Below, piece by piece: positions 1 through 9,033 of a stretch of DNA of 64,000 nucleotides. The stretch spans positions 124,001 through 188,000 of the forward strand of contig NZ_JACICY010000007.1 in assembly GCF_014196055.1 (NCBI RefSeq), given 5' to 3'. Below the pieces are notes generated by a model, which searched no databases, was not told the DNA's origin, and worked only from the letters and a program-made list of their open reading frames with translations. The stretch's first letter is position 1. Each line of letters begins with the position of its first letter. The position numbers were made by a program, and so were the translations under genes. This stretch comes from Novosphingobium hassiacum (lineage in GTDB: Bacteria > Pseudomonadota > Alphaproteobacteria > Sphingomonadales > Sphingomonadaceae).

Positions 1-532
1 GCGCGCGTTCGTCAGCGCTCTTGTTCTGCGAGAGCTTGAAGGTCGGGCGCCAGGCCTGAATTTCCATTTCGAACCCCACGATTGCGGCCATCATCTTGCG
101 CAAGGCGTCGGGGGGCATCTTATCCATCGTCCAGGGAATGCCTTCGATAACGCGCGCTTCATTGATGGTCGAGATGCCTTCGAGTTGCGCCAGAAGCCCA
201 TCCTGATAGAGACGCCGGACGCGTCCTTCGAGTTCGAGCGCGACGTAGTTCCATGTCGGAACCTGCGCGCTGTCAGCGTACCAGCGCGGCGAGACGTAGC
301 CGTCCGGGCCATTGACCACTGCCAGTGCGGTCATGCCGTCGAGGTGCCGCGCAAGCGCGTTGCCGCGCGCGAGATGGAACTGCACCGCGCCATCGCCCGT
401 CGACAGCAGCGGCACATGCGCCACGCGGGGCCCATCGGGCGTGGTGGCAAAGACCGTCGCGAACCCGACTTGCGCGATCAACGCTTCGTGAAGATCGCGG
501 TCATCGAGACGGAAGGCGGCGTTGGGATGCAT
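1..532 (-). CDS. PaiB-family FMN-binding protein, 3' end beyond the window
   Basis: The reverse strand reads an open frame from an ATG at 532 to the window edge, 177 residues with no stop. PaiB-family proteins are FMN-binding split-barrel flavoproteins of about 200 residues, historically called negative transcriptional regulators. The family signature WYAD..QVPTWNY is present mid-protein. The typical C-terminal block (AIVGFEMEIQ, then KLSQN) is the last thing visible, so only a short tail is missing. The start lies 10 bp after the stop of the pseudouridine synthase gene, so crcB, the synthase and this gene look like one minus-strand operon. A role in redox or transcriptional control is family-level inference only. 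Confidence 0.85.
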   Translation of the reverse strand, partial: MHPNAAFRLDDRDLHEALIAQVGFATVFATTPDGPRVAHVPLLSTGDGAVQFHLARGNALARHLDGMTALAVVNGPDGYVSPRWYADSAQVPTWNYVALELEGRVRRLYQDGLLAQLEGISTINEARVIEGIPWTMDKMPPDALRKMMAAIVGFEMEIQAWRPTFKLSQNKSADERA

Positions 533-541
533 CCGCGCCGT

Positions 542-1978
542 TTACCGTGGTTTGTCCCGGGGTGGAGCCTTGGGCCGGGCGGGGCCGGACTTGGGTCCAG
601 TCGAGCGGGGCGCAGCCGAGCGCGGCGCCGACTTGGGCGCTGCAGACCGAGGAGCAGCCGAACGTGCCGGGGCCTTGTCGGTGCCAGCGGGAGCCCGAGG
701 CGCTGCAGACTTGCGTGCTGGAGCCTTGCCGTCGGGCTTGGCCGACGTTCTGCCCGCCGACTTAGGCGCCCCGCGGGAGTCCGCTTTTGCCGGTCCCTTT
801 GCAAGGAGCGCCCCTGCCGCTGCGCGCTTGCCTGTGGGCTTGCGGCCGCCGCCGCCAGCTGCAACCGAGGTCCCATCGGCGCGCTTGCGCCGTTCGCCAC
901 GGCGTTCCTTGCGGTATTCCTTCGAATGCGCCTTGGCCGCGCGCTTCTGCATGGTCTTTTCGGGGATCGGCTTGATCGGGTCGATCGCCAGATCGCCGTC
1001 TTCCTCGTGGAAGCCCAACTGCGCCATGCTGGCCGCGAAGTGTTCGGGCAGGGGGGCGCTGACGTCAATCAGATCGCCTTCGGGATGTTCGATCCGCAGG
1101 CGGCGCGCGTGAAGGTGCATCTTGCGGCTGATGCTGCCGGTGAGGAATGCGCCCTGTCCGCCATACTTGCCATCGCCCACGATCGGATGGCCGATGGCTG
1201 CCATGTGTACGCGCAACTGGTGGGTGCGGCCGGTCAGCGGTTGCAGTTCGACCCACGCAGTCGAATTGCCCGCGCGTCCGATCACGCGATAGCGGGTGCG
1301 GGCCGACTGGCCCTCGCCGCTTTCATCGACCATCATCTTTTCGCCGCCGGTGCCCGGCTGCTTCGAGATGGGCAGTTCGATCATGCCGTCCTTGATCTCG
1401 GGAATGCCGACGATCAGCGCCCAGTAGATCTTGCGGGCGGTGCGGCCCGAGAAGCGCTTTGAAAAGAACGCGGCGCTATTGGCCGAACGCGCGACGAGCA
1501 GGACGCCCGAGGTGTCCTTGTCGAGACGGTGGACCAGACGCGGGCGGGCGTCGGTTTCGCCGACGAAGGCATCGAGCAACCCGTCGACGTGCTCGAACGT
1601 GCCCGTGCCGCCTTGCGTGGCAAGCCCGGGAGGCTTGTTGAGAATGATCGCGGCGCGGTCCTTTTCGAGGACCATCGATTCGGCGAGTTCGATCTGCGCG
1701 TCGGTCAGCGGCTTGCGAACGCGCTGGCCCTTTATGCCGGGGATAAGTGCGCCACCCGGCGGTACGCGCAGGACCTGGCCCTTGAGCAGGCGGGTATCGA
1801 CATCGGCGCGCTTGCCATCGACGCGGATTTGTCCGGTGCGTGCCCAGCGCGATACCGTGGCAAAGCCGACGTCGGGCAGGTGCCGCTTGAACCAGCGGTC
1901 CAGACGCACGTCGTTATCGTCATGCTGGACGGTGAACTGGCGAACGTGATCTTCGCCCGTCTTCTTGGGAGCCTTCAT
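542..1978 (-). CDS. RluA-family rRNA pseudouridine synthase with long basic C-terminal tail
   Basis: This 478-residue protein has an S4 RNA-binding domain (about residues 20-70) followed by an RluA-type catalytic domain. The catalytic motif HRLDKDTSG is at 150-158, with Asp153 as the expected catalytic aspartate. The family isomerises specific uridines in large-subunit rRNA; RluC is the nearest well-known type, but the target sites cannot be read from sequence. From about residue 340 the protein becomes a roughly 140-residue Ala/Pro/Lys/Arg/Ser repeat-like tail, far beyond the usual 300-330 residues. Its start overlaps the crcB stop by 4 bp (ATGA), indicating translational coupling. The domain call is firm, the function of the tail is unknown. 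Confidence 0.93.
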   Translation of the reverse strand: MKAPKKTGEDHVRQFTVQHDDNDVRLDRWFKRHLPDVGFATVSRWARTGQIRVDGKRADVDTRLLKGQVLRVPPGGALIPGIKGQRVRKPLTDAQIELAESMVLEKDRAAIILNKPPGLATQGGTGTFEHVDGLLDAFVGETDARPRLVHRLDKDTSGVLLVARSANSAAFFSKRFSGRTARKIYWALIVGIPEIKDGMIELPISKQPGTGGEKMMVDESGEGQSARTRYRVIGRAGNSTAWVELQPLTGRTHQLRVHMAAIGHPIVGDGKYGGQGAFLTGSISRKMHLHARRLRIEHPEGDLIDVSAPLPEHFAASMAQLGFHEEDGDLAIDPIKPIPEKTMQKRAAKAHSKEYRKERRGERRKRADGTSVAAGGGGRKPTGKRAAAGALLAKGPAKADSRGAPKSAGRTSAKPDGKAPARKSAAPRAPAGTDKAPARSAAPRSAAPKSAPRSAAPRSTGPKSGPARPKAPPRDKPR

Positions 1979-2373
1979 GCCACGGCCCTCGCGATGGCGA
2001 TGCCTGCGAACAGGCCTACGATCCCGGCGACGACCGATCCTGCGGCGTAAAGCGCTGCGGGGCCGATCAGGCCGCGTTCGATCAGCAGGGCCGACTCGAG
2101 GCTGAAGGCCGAGAATGTGGTGAAGCCGCCGAGCACGCCGACGCCGATCAGCAGGCGCCAGGCCTCGTTCGCGTCATGGCGCGCGAGCCATCCGGCCAGA
2201 ACGCCCATCAGCAGGCTGCCGACGACGTTGATCGAGAAGGTGCCCCATGGGAACACGTTATTGGGACCGGCGATCGTGCCGATCAGGCGTCCGCTATGGT
2301 AACGCAGCACCGCCCCGCTTGCGCCGCCGAGGGCGACCAGCGTAGAGGCCTGCAATGTCGAAGGTGGGTTCAT
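1975..2373 (-). CDS. crcB: Fluoride channel CrcB/Fluc
   Basis: A 132-residue, four-helix membrane protein of the CrcB/Fluc family, which forms dual-topology dimers that export fluoride. The N-terminal GASGAVLRY motif, the WGTFSINVVGS helix and the GGFTTFSAFSLE motif, whose Phe and Thr residues line the fluoride pores, are all present. Length is normal. It is the first gene of a minus-strand unit with the pseudouridine synthase and is divergent from rpsU. I looked for a fluoride riboswitch in the 184-bp upstream gap and did not recognise one. Confidence 0.95.
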   Translation of the reverse strand: MNPPSTLQASTLVALGGASGAVLRYHSGRLIGTIAGPNNVFPWGTFSINVVGSLLMGVLAGWLARHDANEAWRLLIGVGVLGGFTTFSAFSLESALLIERGLIGPAALYAAGSVVAGIVGLFAGIAIARAVA

Positions 2374-2557
2374 GCCGCGCCCTTAGACCGTCGGTGTGCG
2401 AATTGCACGACTTTGCTTGCCTTTACCGCTCGATTTGGGTAGTGGCCCGCCGGTCCGAGCCGATCCCGTTGGATTCGGCCCGTTTAGTGTTTCTACGAAT
2501 CAAGGTGCATCCCGCAGGCACAGCGGGCTCTCGCCAAGACTTGAGGTATAGCGGTTT

Positions 2558-2764
2558 ATGCAGATTCTCGTTCGCGATAACAACGTCGACCAGGCCCTTC
2601 GTGCGCTCAAGAAGAAGCTGCAGCGCGAAGGCGTTTATCGCGAAATGAAGCTGCGCCGCCACTTCGAAAAGCCGTCGGAAAAGCGCGCCCGTGAAAAGGC
2701 TGCCGCTGTCCGTCGTGCCCGCAAGCTCGAGCGCAAGCGCCAGGAGCGTGACGGCGGGAAGTAA
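2558..2764 (+). CDS. rpsU: 30S ribosomal protein S21
   Basis: This 68-residue, very basic protein begins [20 protein letters not shown] and matches bS21 of alphaproteobacteria over its whole length, with the Arg/Lys-rich C-terminal helix. bS21 sits near the anti-Shine-Dalgarno end of 16S rRNA and assists initiation. The gene stands alone between divergent crcB and the FKBP gene and is followed by a clear hairpin terminator at 2826-2851. Confidence 0.97.
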   Translation: MQILVRDNNVDQALRALKKKLQREGVYREMKLRRHFEKPSEKRAREKAAAVRRARKLERKRQERDGGK

Positions 2765-2825
2765 GGTCGGACGGGGCGGAAACGCCCCATCTGGCACTTG
2801 CCGTTTGAGCCCGCTTGGGCCAAGA

Positions 2826-2851
2826 GGGCGCCGCACACCGGCGCCCTTTTT
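2826..2851 (+). terminator. Rho-independent terminator after rpsU
   Basis: A perfect 7-bp stem, GGGCGCC (2826-2832) pairing with GGCGCCC (2840-2846), with a 7-nt loop, is followed directly by five T residues. It sits 62 bp after the rpsU stop and before the FKBP start at 2914. Confidence 0.85.
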
Positions 2852-2913
2852 CGTGTCCGGGACTCTATCGAATCCGGCGCGCCTCGCTCGAGTCGCGTTT
2901 CCAGGGGGAAGTC

Positions 2914-3507
2914 ATGTCGGAAATCACCCGCGTTCCGCTCCAGCCCGTCGCCAAGGGCTCGATCACCAAGATCTGGCTGGGCGTCATTCTTGCCCTGCTC
3001 GTCGGTTCGGGCGTTGCTTATGCCACGCGCTACAAGGGCGTCGTGGTTGAAACGCTGACGGCAGGTTCCGGCGCATCGCCGACCAAGACCGACGTGGCGC
3101 TGATCAACTATGTCGGGCGGCTTGCCAGCGGCAAGGAATTCGATCGCGGTGAGCGCGCCGTGCTGCCGCTCGAGACCGTTATTCCCGGCTTCTCCGAAGG
3201 CCTTGGCAAGATGCAGAAGGGCGGCAAGTACGTCCTGAACATCCCGGCCGAAAAGGGCTATGGCGCGGAGGAAAAGCGCAACCCGCAGACCGGCGAAGTC
3301 GTGATTCCGGCCAACAGCGACCTCGTGTTCGAGATTGAGCTGATCGACTACAAGAGCGCCGCCGAACTGGAACAGCAGCGCGCGCTGATGCAGCAGATGC
3401 AGCAGATGCAGGGCGGCGCCGGTGGAGCGCCGGGTGGCGCGGCTCCGGGTGGGCAGCCGATGCCTATGCCTGTGCCAATGCCGCCACAGGGCGCACCGCA
3501 ACCTTGA
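2914..3507 (+). CDS. Membrane-anchored FKBP-type peptidyl-prolyl isomerase
   Basis: The chosen ATG (197 residues, preceded by AGGGGGAA) gives MSEITRVPLQ. Upstream in-frame codons would add an unlikely basic extension that runs into the rpsU terminator. Residues 18-37 form one hydrophobic segment, so the protein is probably anchored in the inner membrane with the enzyme in the periplasm. Residues about 58-147 are an FKBP domain, with GKEFDRG, VIPGFSEGLGKM and FEIELIDY. FKBPs catalyse cis-trans isomerisation of X-Pro bonds. The last 50 residues are Gln/Met/Gly/Ala/Pro-rich low complexity. A terminator follows at 3551. Confidence 0.92.
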   Translation: MSEITRVPLQPVAKGSITKIWLGVILALLVGSGVAYATRYKGVVVETLTAGSGASPTKTDVALINYVGRLASGKEFDRGERAVLPLETVIPGFSEGLGKMQKGGKYVLNIPAEKGYGAEEKRNPQTGEVVIPANSDLVFEIELIDYKSAAELEQQRALMQQMQQMQGGAGGAPGGAAPGGQPMPMPVPMPPQGAPQP

Positions 3508-3550
3508 TCGCCGGGCAGGGCCTCCAGGGGTCCTGCCTTGGCTTGAAGCA

Positions 3551-3584
3551 CGCCGCGCGCTCTGGTAGCGCGCGGCGTTCCTTT
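3551..3584 (+). terminator. Rho-independent terminator after the FKBP gene
   Basis: A 10-bp stem, CGCCGCGCGC (3551-3560) with GCGCGCGGCG (3568-3577), has a 7-nt loop and is followed by TTCCTTTT. It lies in the 99-bp gap between the FKBP gene and gatC. Confidence 0.8.
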
Positions 3585-3606
3585 TATCTCCGCGAAAGTC
3601 TCTGAC

Positions 3607-3909
3607 ATGTCCGTAGATACCGCCACCGTGGCGAAGATCGCCTCGCTGTCGCGCATCAAGATGACCGATGCCGAGGTCGCGGCGATGGTGCCCGAATTGA
3701 ACGGCATCCTCGCCTGGGTCGAGCAACTGTCCGAAGTCGACGTGACCGGAATCGAGCCGATGACGGCAGTCATTCCGAACACGCAGCGCCTGCGCGAAGA
3801 CGTGGTCAATGCCGATCCGCTGACCGGTGGCAACATGCGCGACGCGGTGCTGGCCAACGCGCCAGCGGCTGAACATGGCTTCTTTGGCGTGCCCAAGGTG
3901 ATCGAGTGA
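3607..3909 (+). CDS. gatC: Asp/Glu-tRNA amidotransferase subunit C
   Basis: This 100-residue GatC stabilises the GatA-GatB pair of the tRNA-dependent amidotransferase, which converts Glu-tRNA(Gln) and Asp-tRNA(Asn) to the correct amidated forms. Recognisable features are the N-terminal [10 protein letters not shown], the central [23 protein letters not shown] block and the C-terminal R.D.V..G........NAP segment. gatA follows after 115 bp containing an inverted repeat. Confidence 0.96.
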   Translation: MSVDTATVAKIASLSRIKMTDAEVAAMVPELNGILAWVEQLSEVDVTGIEPMTAVIPNTQRLREDVVNADPLTGGNMRDAVLANAPAAEHGFFGVPKVIE

Positions 3910-3925
3910 TGGGTTTAGCGCGCAT

Positions 3926-3995
3926 CCTTCGACAGGCTCAGGATGAGCGGGCTATGAAGATCATACAATTTCCGCTCATGCTGAGCTTGTCGAAG
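3926..3995. repeat. Inverted repeat between gatC and gatA
   Basis: Arms at 3926-3950 and 3972-3995 are complementary over about 24 bp with two mismatches. The left arm begins CCTTCGACAGGCTCAGG and the right arm reads CTGAGCTTGTCGAAG. The 21-bp loop is AT-rich compared with its surroundings. This looks like a common sphingomonad REP/MITE-like palindrome. It would form a hairpin in the gatCA transcript just upstream of the gatA start. Confidence 0.8.
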
Positions 3996-4024
3996 CACGC
4001 GTGCAGCGGGTCGAGGAAAAGACC

Positions 4025-5509
4025 ATGACCGACCTGACCGATCTCGGCATTGCCGCCATCCGCAAGGGCGTTGCGGATGGTGAATTCAGTGCGACCGAAG
4101 TGGCGACTGCGTTCAACGCCGCCGTGGCAGAGGCGCAGGGCGCGCTGAACGCGTTTATCGTGACGACTCCGGAAAAGGCGCTGGACGCTGCAGCCAAGGT
4201 CGATGCCGACCGCGCTGCGGGCAAGCCACTGGGAAAGATGGCCGGCGTCCCGATCGGCATGAAGGACTTGTTCGCCACGCACGGCGTGCAGACGACCGCT
4301 GCCTCGAAGATCCTTGAAGGTTTCAAGCCGCAGTACGAATCGACCGTTTCCGCCAAGCTGTGGGACGCGGGCGCGGGCATGCTCGGCAAGCTCAACCTCG
4401 ATCAGTTCGCGATGGGTTCGTCGAACGAGACCAGCGCATTCGGCAATGTGATTTCGCCGTGGCGCAGGCCGAACGACACCGCGCCGCTGGCTCCCGGTGG
4501 ATCGTCGGGCGGCTCGTCCACGGCGGTGGCCGCGCGCATTGCGCCCGCTGCGACCGGCACCGACACTGGCGGCTCGATCCGCCAGCCTGCCGCATTCACC
4601 GGCATTGCGGGCATCAAGCCAACATACGGCCGCTGTTCGCGCTGGGGTGTGGTCGCGTTCGCCTCGTCGCTCGATCAGGCAGGCCCGATGGCGCGCGATG
4701 TGACCGATTGCGCGATCATGCTCGAAGTGATGGCCGGGTTCGACCCCAAGGATTCGACCAGCCTCGACATGCCCGTGCCGGCATGGAGCGCAAACCTTTC
4801 GGGCGACATGAAGGGCAAGAAGGTCGGCATCCCGCGCGAATACCGCCTCGACGGGATGGACCCGGACGTCGCGAAATCGTGGGACGACGGCATCGCGTGG
4901 CTGAAGGATGCGGGCGCCGAGATCGTCGAGATCAGCCTGCCGCATACCAAGTATGCGCTGCCCGCGTATTATATCATCGCGCCCGCCGAAGCCTCGTCCA
5001 ACCTCGCGCGCTATGACGGCGTGCGCTATGGCCTGCGCGACCTGCCCGATGGCGCAGGGCTGCAGGACATGTACGCCGCCACCCGCGCGGCTGGCTTCGG
5101 CCCGGAAGTGAAGCGCCGCATCATGATCGGCACGTACGTCCTGTCGGCAGGCTTCTACGACGCCTACTACACGCAGGCACAGAAGGTCCGCGCGCTGATC
5201 GCCCGCGATTTCACGCGCGCGTTCGAACAGGTCGACGTGATCCTTGCGCCCACCGCGCCGTCATCGGCCTTCGCACTGGGTGAAAAGAGCGCCGATCCGC
5301 TGGAGATGTACCTGAACGACGTGTTCTCGGTGCCCGCCAGCCTCGCCGGGCTGCCCGCGATGTCGGTCCCCGCAGGACTCGACCGCAGCGGTTTGCCGCT
5401 CGGCCTGCAGGTCATCGGCAAGGCGTTCGACGAACAGGGCGTGCTCAACGCAGGTCTTGCGCTCGAAGCGCGCGCGGGGTTCACGGCCCGACCGGAGAAG
5501 TGGTGGTAA
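4025..5509 (+). CDS. gatA: Asp/Glu-tRNA amidotransferase subunit A
   Basis: The ATG at 4025 gives [13 protein letters not shown], the standard GatA beginning (494 residues). The eight codons upstream in frame are not conserved and lie at the edge of the repeat. GatA is the amidase-signature subunit that releases ammonia from glutamine. The catalytic triad is visible: Lys80 (GMKDLF), cis-Ser160 in the GGSSGGSS loop and nucleophile Ser184 in [11 protein letters not shown], with the same 24-residue Ser-Ser spacing as characterised GatA. It belongs to a gatC-gatA-(acyltransferase)-gatB run. Confidence 0.97.
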   Translation: MTDLTDLGIAAIRKGVADGEFSATEVATAFNAAVAEAQGALNAFIVTTPEKALDAAAKVDADRAAGKPLGKMAGVPIGMKDLFATHGVQTTAASKILEGFKPQYESTVSAKLWDAGAGMLGKLNLDQFAMGSSNETSAFGNVISPWRRPNDTAPLAPGGSSGGSSTAVAARIAPAATGTDTGGSIRQPAAFTGIAGIKPTYGRCSRWGVVAFASSLDQAGPMARDVTDCAIMLEVMAGFDPKDSTSLDMPVPAWSANLSGDMKGKKVGIPREYRLDGMDPDVAKSWDDGIAWLKDAGAEIVEISLPHTKYALPAYYIIAPAEASSNLARYDGVRYGLRDLPDGAGLQDMYAATRAAGFGPEVKRRIMIGTYVLSAGFYDAYYTQAQKVRALIARDFTRAFEQVDVILAPTAPSSAFALGEKSADPLEMYLNDVFSVPASLAGLPAMSVPAGLDRSGLPLGLQVIGKAFDEQGVLNAGLALEARAGFTARPEKWW

Positions 5510-6663
5510 GAACCCATCAGGACGGGATCGGCGCGGGCTTCGGCCATCGCTTTCCTGTTCTGGATGCATGGCGAGGTATCGCGGCTGTCGGTGTGGTGTT
5601 CCACCATATTCCTGCGCAGGCCGGCCTGTCCGCCACGGCTTGGGACGATCACTTCGGGCGGCTGGTCGATCTGTTCTTCGTGATTTCGGGTTTCGTCATC
5701 GCGTCGGCCTATGGTCGCAAACTCGGCGATGGGTACTCGTTTCGCCGCTTCTTCTGGTTGCGGTGGGGACGCGTGTGGCCGCTGCATGCCGCGATGCTGG
5801 GCCTTTTTCTTGTTGCGATGATCGTGCTGGGCCTTGTGCGACCGGATCTGCGAACCGACGGCATTCTGGCCGGGCGGCAGAGGCTGGTGGACCTGCCTGC
5901 CGCGCTGCTGCTGCTCAACGGCTTCGTGCCGAGCGTCGGCATGCCATGGAACCTGCCGAGCTGGTCTGTTTCCATCGAAATGGCGCTCTACGGGCTTGCG
6001 GCTCTGGCATGGCGCTTTTGCGGAAGATATGCGGGATGGACAGGCGTTGGCGCGGCGACCGGCGCACTTGTGGCTCTGGAGATGGTGCCTGCCGACCTTG
6101 GTTCAGCTTATGACCTGATGCGCGGGATTGCCGGATTTGGTCTTGGAATGACCCTGCATTGGCTGATCGGTGATCGGGTGACGAACGTCAGGTTGCCATG
6201 GGCCATGGCCACGTTAGCCGAACTTGGCGCGCTTGCCCTGTTTGCGCAGGTTCTGTGGGGCGGTGGCGACATCGTGGCCTTCGACCTGGCAGCGGTGGCA
6301 CTGGTTGGCATTTTTGCGGTCGGCAGCGGCGGTGTTTCGCAAATTCTGCTTGCCCGTCCCTTCCAGCAACTCGGTCAATTGTCCTATGCGCTCTACATGG
6401 TCCACGTGTTCGTCATCGGGAGGATGTTCGATCTGCTGGGGATGGCGCAGGACAGCCTGGGCCTGACCATCGCCGACACGCATCTCGGCGGGGCCGATGC
6501 GCTCGTCGGGCCGGACTGGCAGGCGAATGCCGCGAACGTCGTGATGATCGGCATCTGCCTGCTGGCAGCCTGGCCCGCCGCCGTGCTTGTCGAGCGACCG
6601 GCGCGCGCGTGGTCGCGCCATCGCGCTGCGCGGATCGGCCCCGCCGTTACTCCGGCCCACTGA
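5500..6663 (+). CDS. Acyltransferase-3 family membrane protein between gatA and gatB
   Basis: This 387-residue integral membrane protein has about ten hydrophobic segments and the hallmarks of the OafA/NodX acyltransferase-3 family. These are [21 protein letters not shown] near the N-terminus, where the His pair is the usual catalytic feature, an FFVISGFVI segment and [11 protein letters not shown] near the C-terminus. Members O-acylate surface polysaccharides, lipids or small molecules; the substrate here is unknown. The GTG start at 5500 overlaps gatA by 10 bp, so it is translationally coupled and splits the gatCAB unit. A somewhat later start is possible. Confidence 0.87.
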   Translation: MVVRTHQDGIGAGFGHRFPVLDAWRGIAAVGVVFHHIPAQAGLSATAWDDHFGRLVDLFFVISGFVIASAYGRKLGDGYSFRRFFWLRWGRVWPLHAAMLGLFLVAMIVLGLVRPDLRTDGILAGRQRLVDLPAALLLLNGFVPSVGMPWNLPSWSVSIEMALYGLAALAWRFCGRYAGWTGVGAATGALVALEMVPADLGSAYDLMRGIAGFGLGMTLHWLIGDRVTNVRLPWAMATLAELGALALFAQVLWGGGDIVAFDLAAVALVGIFAVGSGGVSQILLARPFQQLGQLSYALYMVHVFVIGRMFDLLGMAQDSLGLTIADTHLGGADALVGPDWQANAANVVMIGICLLAAWPAAVLVERPARAWSRHRAARIGPAVTPAH

Positions 6664-6720
6664 CCAATTTACGCAAGTCGCCTCTTTCCAAGCACCACCT
6701 CACACCTTATCGGGCAGACC

Positions 6721-8214
6721 ATGAGCACATATCGTATCCAGGGCGACACCGGCGAGTGGGAGGTCGTGATCGGCCTTGAGGTCCATGCGCAGATCACCAC
6801 CAACGCCAAGCTGTTTTCGGGCGCGGCGACCGCGTTCGGGGCAGAGCCTAACACGCAGGTCAGCCTCGTCGATGCGGCGATGCCGGGAATGTTGCCTGTG
6901 CCCAATGGCGAGTGCATCCGGCAGGCGGTGCGCACGGGCCTTGCGATCAATGCGCAGATCAACAAGTGGTCGCGCTTCGACCGGAAGAACTACTTCTACG
7001 CCGATCTGCCGCAGGGCTACCAGATCAGCCAGCTCTACCACCCAATCGTGGGCGAGGGCGCGATCGAGATCCAGCTGGACGACAAGAACCCGGATTCGGT
7101 GAAGACCATCGGGGTCGAGCGCATCCATGTGGAGCAGGACGCGGGCAAGCTGATGCACGATCAGCATCCGACGATGTCCTATGTCGATCTCAACCGCTCG
7201 GGCGTGGCGCTGATGGAAATCGTCAGCCGTCCGGACATGGGCTCACCGGCAGAGGCGGGCGCGTACCTTTCGAAGCTGCGCACGATCCTGCGCTATGTCG
7301 GATCGTGCGACGGTAACATGGATCAGGGCTCGATGCGGGCCGACGTAAACGTCTCGGTGCGCAAGCCGGGCGAAGACCTCGGCACGCGGACCGAGACCAA
7401 GAACGTCAATTCGGTGCGTTTCGTGATGGCCGTGGTCGAGCAGGAGGCCAAGCGCCAGGTCGCGCTGATCGAGGACGGCGGCAAGGTCGTTCAGGAAACG
7501 CGGCTCTACGATCCCGACCGCAACGAAACGCGTTCGATGCGGTCGAAGGAAGACGCGCACGATTATCGCTACTTCCCCGATCCAGACCTGCTGCCGCTGG
7601 TGCTGGACGATGCCTATATCGAGGAATGCCGCGCGAGCCTTCCCGAACTGCCCGATGCCAAGCGTCAGCGCTATGAGACCGCGCTTGGCCTATCGGCCTA
7701 CAACGCTGCGGTGCTGACGGCCGATGTCGAGACGGCGCGCTGGTTCGAAGTGCTGCTGGCCGAGACTGCGACGAAGGCGAACAAGCCAGAGGCCGAAGTT
7801 GCCAAGCAGGCCGCCAACTGGCTGATTTCGGAACTGTTCGGCGCGCTGAACAAGCTGGGCAAGAATCTTGAGACGTCGCCGGTGACGCCGGCTGCTGGTG
7901 GCGAACTGCTGGCGCTGATCGCGGATGGCACGATCTCGGGTTCGATCGCCAAGCAGGTGCTCGAAAAGATGCTCGAAACCGGAGACGGCGCGGGCGTGAT
8001 CGTCGAACGCGAGGGTTTGAAGCAGACATCCGATACAGGCGCAATCGAAGCCGCCATCGACGGCATCCTTGCCGCGAATGCCGACAAGGTCGAGCAGTTC
8101 CGGGCGGGCAAGGAAGCGCTGTTCGGGTTCTTCGTCGGCCAGACGATGAAGGCCATGCAGGGCAAGGCCAATCCGGGCGTGGTGAACGAACTGTTGCGCA
8201 AGAAGCTGGGGTGA
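6721..8214 (+). CDS. gatB: Asp/Glu-tRNA amidotransferase subunit B
   Basis: This 497-residue GatB contains the kinase-like catalytic half ([12 protein letters not shown] at the N-terminus, [26 protein letters not shown]) and the C-terminal helical/YqeY tRNA-binding half ending near [11 protein letters not shown]. It phosphorylates and amidates the misacylated aminoacyl-tRNA using ammonia channelled from GatA. It starts 57 bp after the acyltransferase gene. Length and motifs are complete. Confidence 0.97.
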   Translation: MSTYRIQGDTGEWEVVIGLEVHAQITTNAKLFSGAATAFGAEPNTQVSLVDAAMPGMLPVPNGECIRQAVRTGLAINAQINKWSRFDRKNYFYADLPQGYQISQLYHPIVGEGAIEIQLDDKNPDSVKTIGVERIHVEQDAGKLMHDQHPTMSYVDLNRSGVALMEIVSRPDMGSPAEAGAYLSKLRTILRYVGSCDGNMDQGSMRADVNVSVRKPGEDLGTRTETKNVNSVRFVMAVVEQEAKRQVALIEDGGKVVQETRLYDPDRNETRSMRSKEDAHDYRYFPDPDLLPLVLDDAYIEECRASLPELPDAKRQRYETALGLSAYNAAVLTADVETARWFEVLLAETATKANKPEAEVAKQAANWLISELFGALNKLGKNLETSPVTPAAGGELLALIADGTISGSIAKQVLEKMLETGDGAGVIVEREGLKQTSDTGAIEAAIDGILAANADKVEQFRAGKEALFGFFVGQTMKAMQGKANPGVVNELLRKKLG

Positions 8215-8304
8215 TTCGGCACGGTGCCGCTGAAATCGAGACAATTTGCGTTGATAAGGTAAAGCGTTTGATCCACCATTCGTCCAGAATGGGGATGGGG
8301 CCTT

Positions 8305-9033
8305 ATGAGACGTCTGGTTGTTGTGACGGCGCTTGTCGCGCTGTTGTTTGGCACGCCTGCATTTGCACAGGAAAAGAGCGCCGTTCGGCCTGATTTTGCA
8401 CAATCGAGCCTAGCCGGGCAGAAAATTCTCATCGTCAGGCCCGCGGTCTGGGTGGGTGAGCAGTCGACCGGCGGCATGGCAGAACCGAACGCCGACTGGA
8501 CGGCGCAATCCCGGGTGCTGCTGGCCGAAGAACTAGGCAGGCGACAGAAGAGCTTCCGCGTCGAAGTCGTCAGCGAGACAGATGCGTTGGCACGCGACGC
8601 TGCTTTGCTGGCAGACTATGGTGCTCTGTTTGAATCCGTTGCCGGGGCGGTCGTCGAGTATCAGTTTTTTAAAGGGAACCGCCTCCCTACGCGCAAGAAC
8701 CATCCGTTCGAATGGACGCTTGGGCCAAGCGGAAAGGTCCTAGCCGAACGGACGGGCGCTAAGTACGCGCTGTTCATCAACGTCAAGGATGAATTCGGCT
8801 CGTTCGGGAGGAAGATGTTCCAGGTACTGGCCGCAGGGCTTGTCGGGGTCGGCGTACAGTCTGGAGTCCATCGAGGATATGCCGGACTGGTTGATCTGGA
8901 AACGGGCAACCTGCTTTGGCTGAACGCCGATAATGCCATGGGCGGCGATGTCCGAGTGGCCGAGGGCATGCAGAAACGGGTTGATCAACTACTCGAAGGT
9001 TTTCCGGGGTTAGTGGATCAGCCACGGCTGTGA
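8305..9033 (+). CDS. Exported protein of unknown function
   Basis: This 242-residue protein has a clear Sec signal peptide (MRRLVVVTALVALLFGTPAFAQ, cleavage near residue 22) and no membrane segments afterwards. The mature part contains an IVRPAVWVGEQSTGG stretch early and a C-terminal GLVDLETGNLLWLNAD block, which resembles periplasmic or outer-membrane-associated proteins that look for a cellular component; no family could be assigned with confidence. Its stop overlaps the GTG start of the M48 peptidase by 4 bp, and a third exported protein follows. This points to one coupled envelope-related operon. Confidence 0.8.
   Translation: MRRLVVVTALVALLFGTPAFAQEKSAVRPDFAQSSLAGQKILIVRPAVWVGEQSTGGMAEPNADWTAQSRVLLAEELGRRQKSFRVEVVSETDALARDAALLADYGALFESVAGAVVEYQFFKGNRLPTRKNHPFEWTLGPSGKVLAERTGAKYALFINVKDEFGSFGRKMFQVLAAGLVGVGVQSGVHRGYAGLVDLETGNLLWLNADNAMGGDVRVAEGMQKRVDQLLEGFPGLVDQPRL

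Noticed and set aside
185..1462. 425-residue plus-strand open frame over the PaiB and pseudouridine synthase genes
   Set aside because: No recognisable sequence; both minus-strand genes have conserved motifs in this interval.
2374..2557. Fluoride riboswitch upstream of crcB
   Set aside because: No recognisable crcB-motif pseudoknot sequence on the minus strand of the gap.
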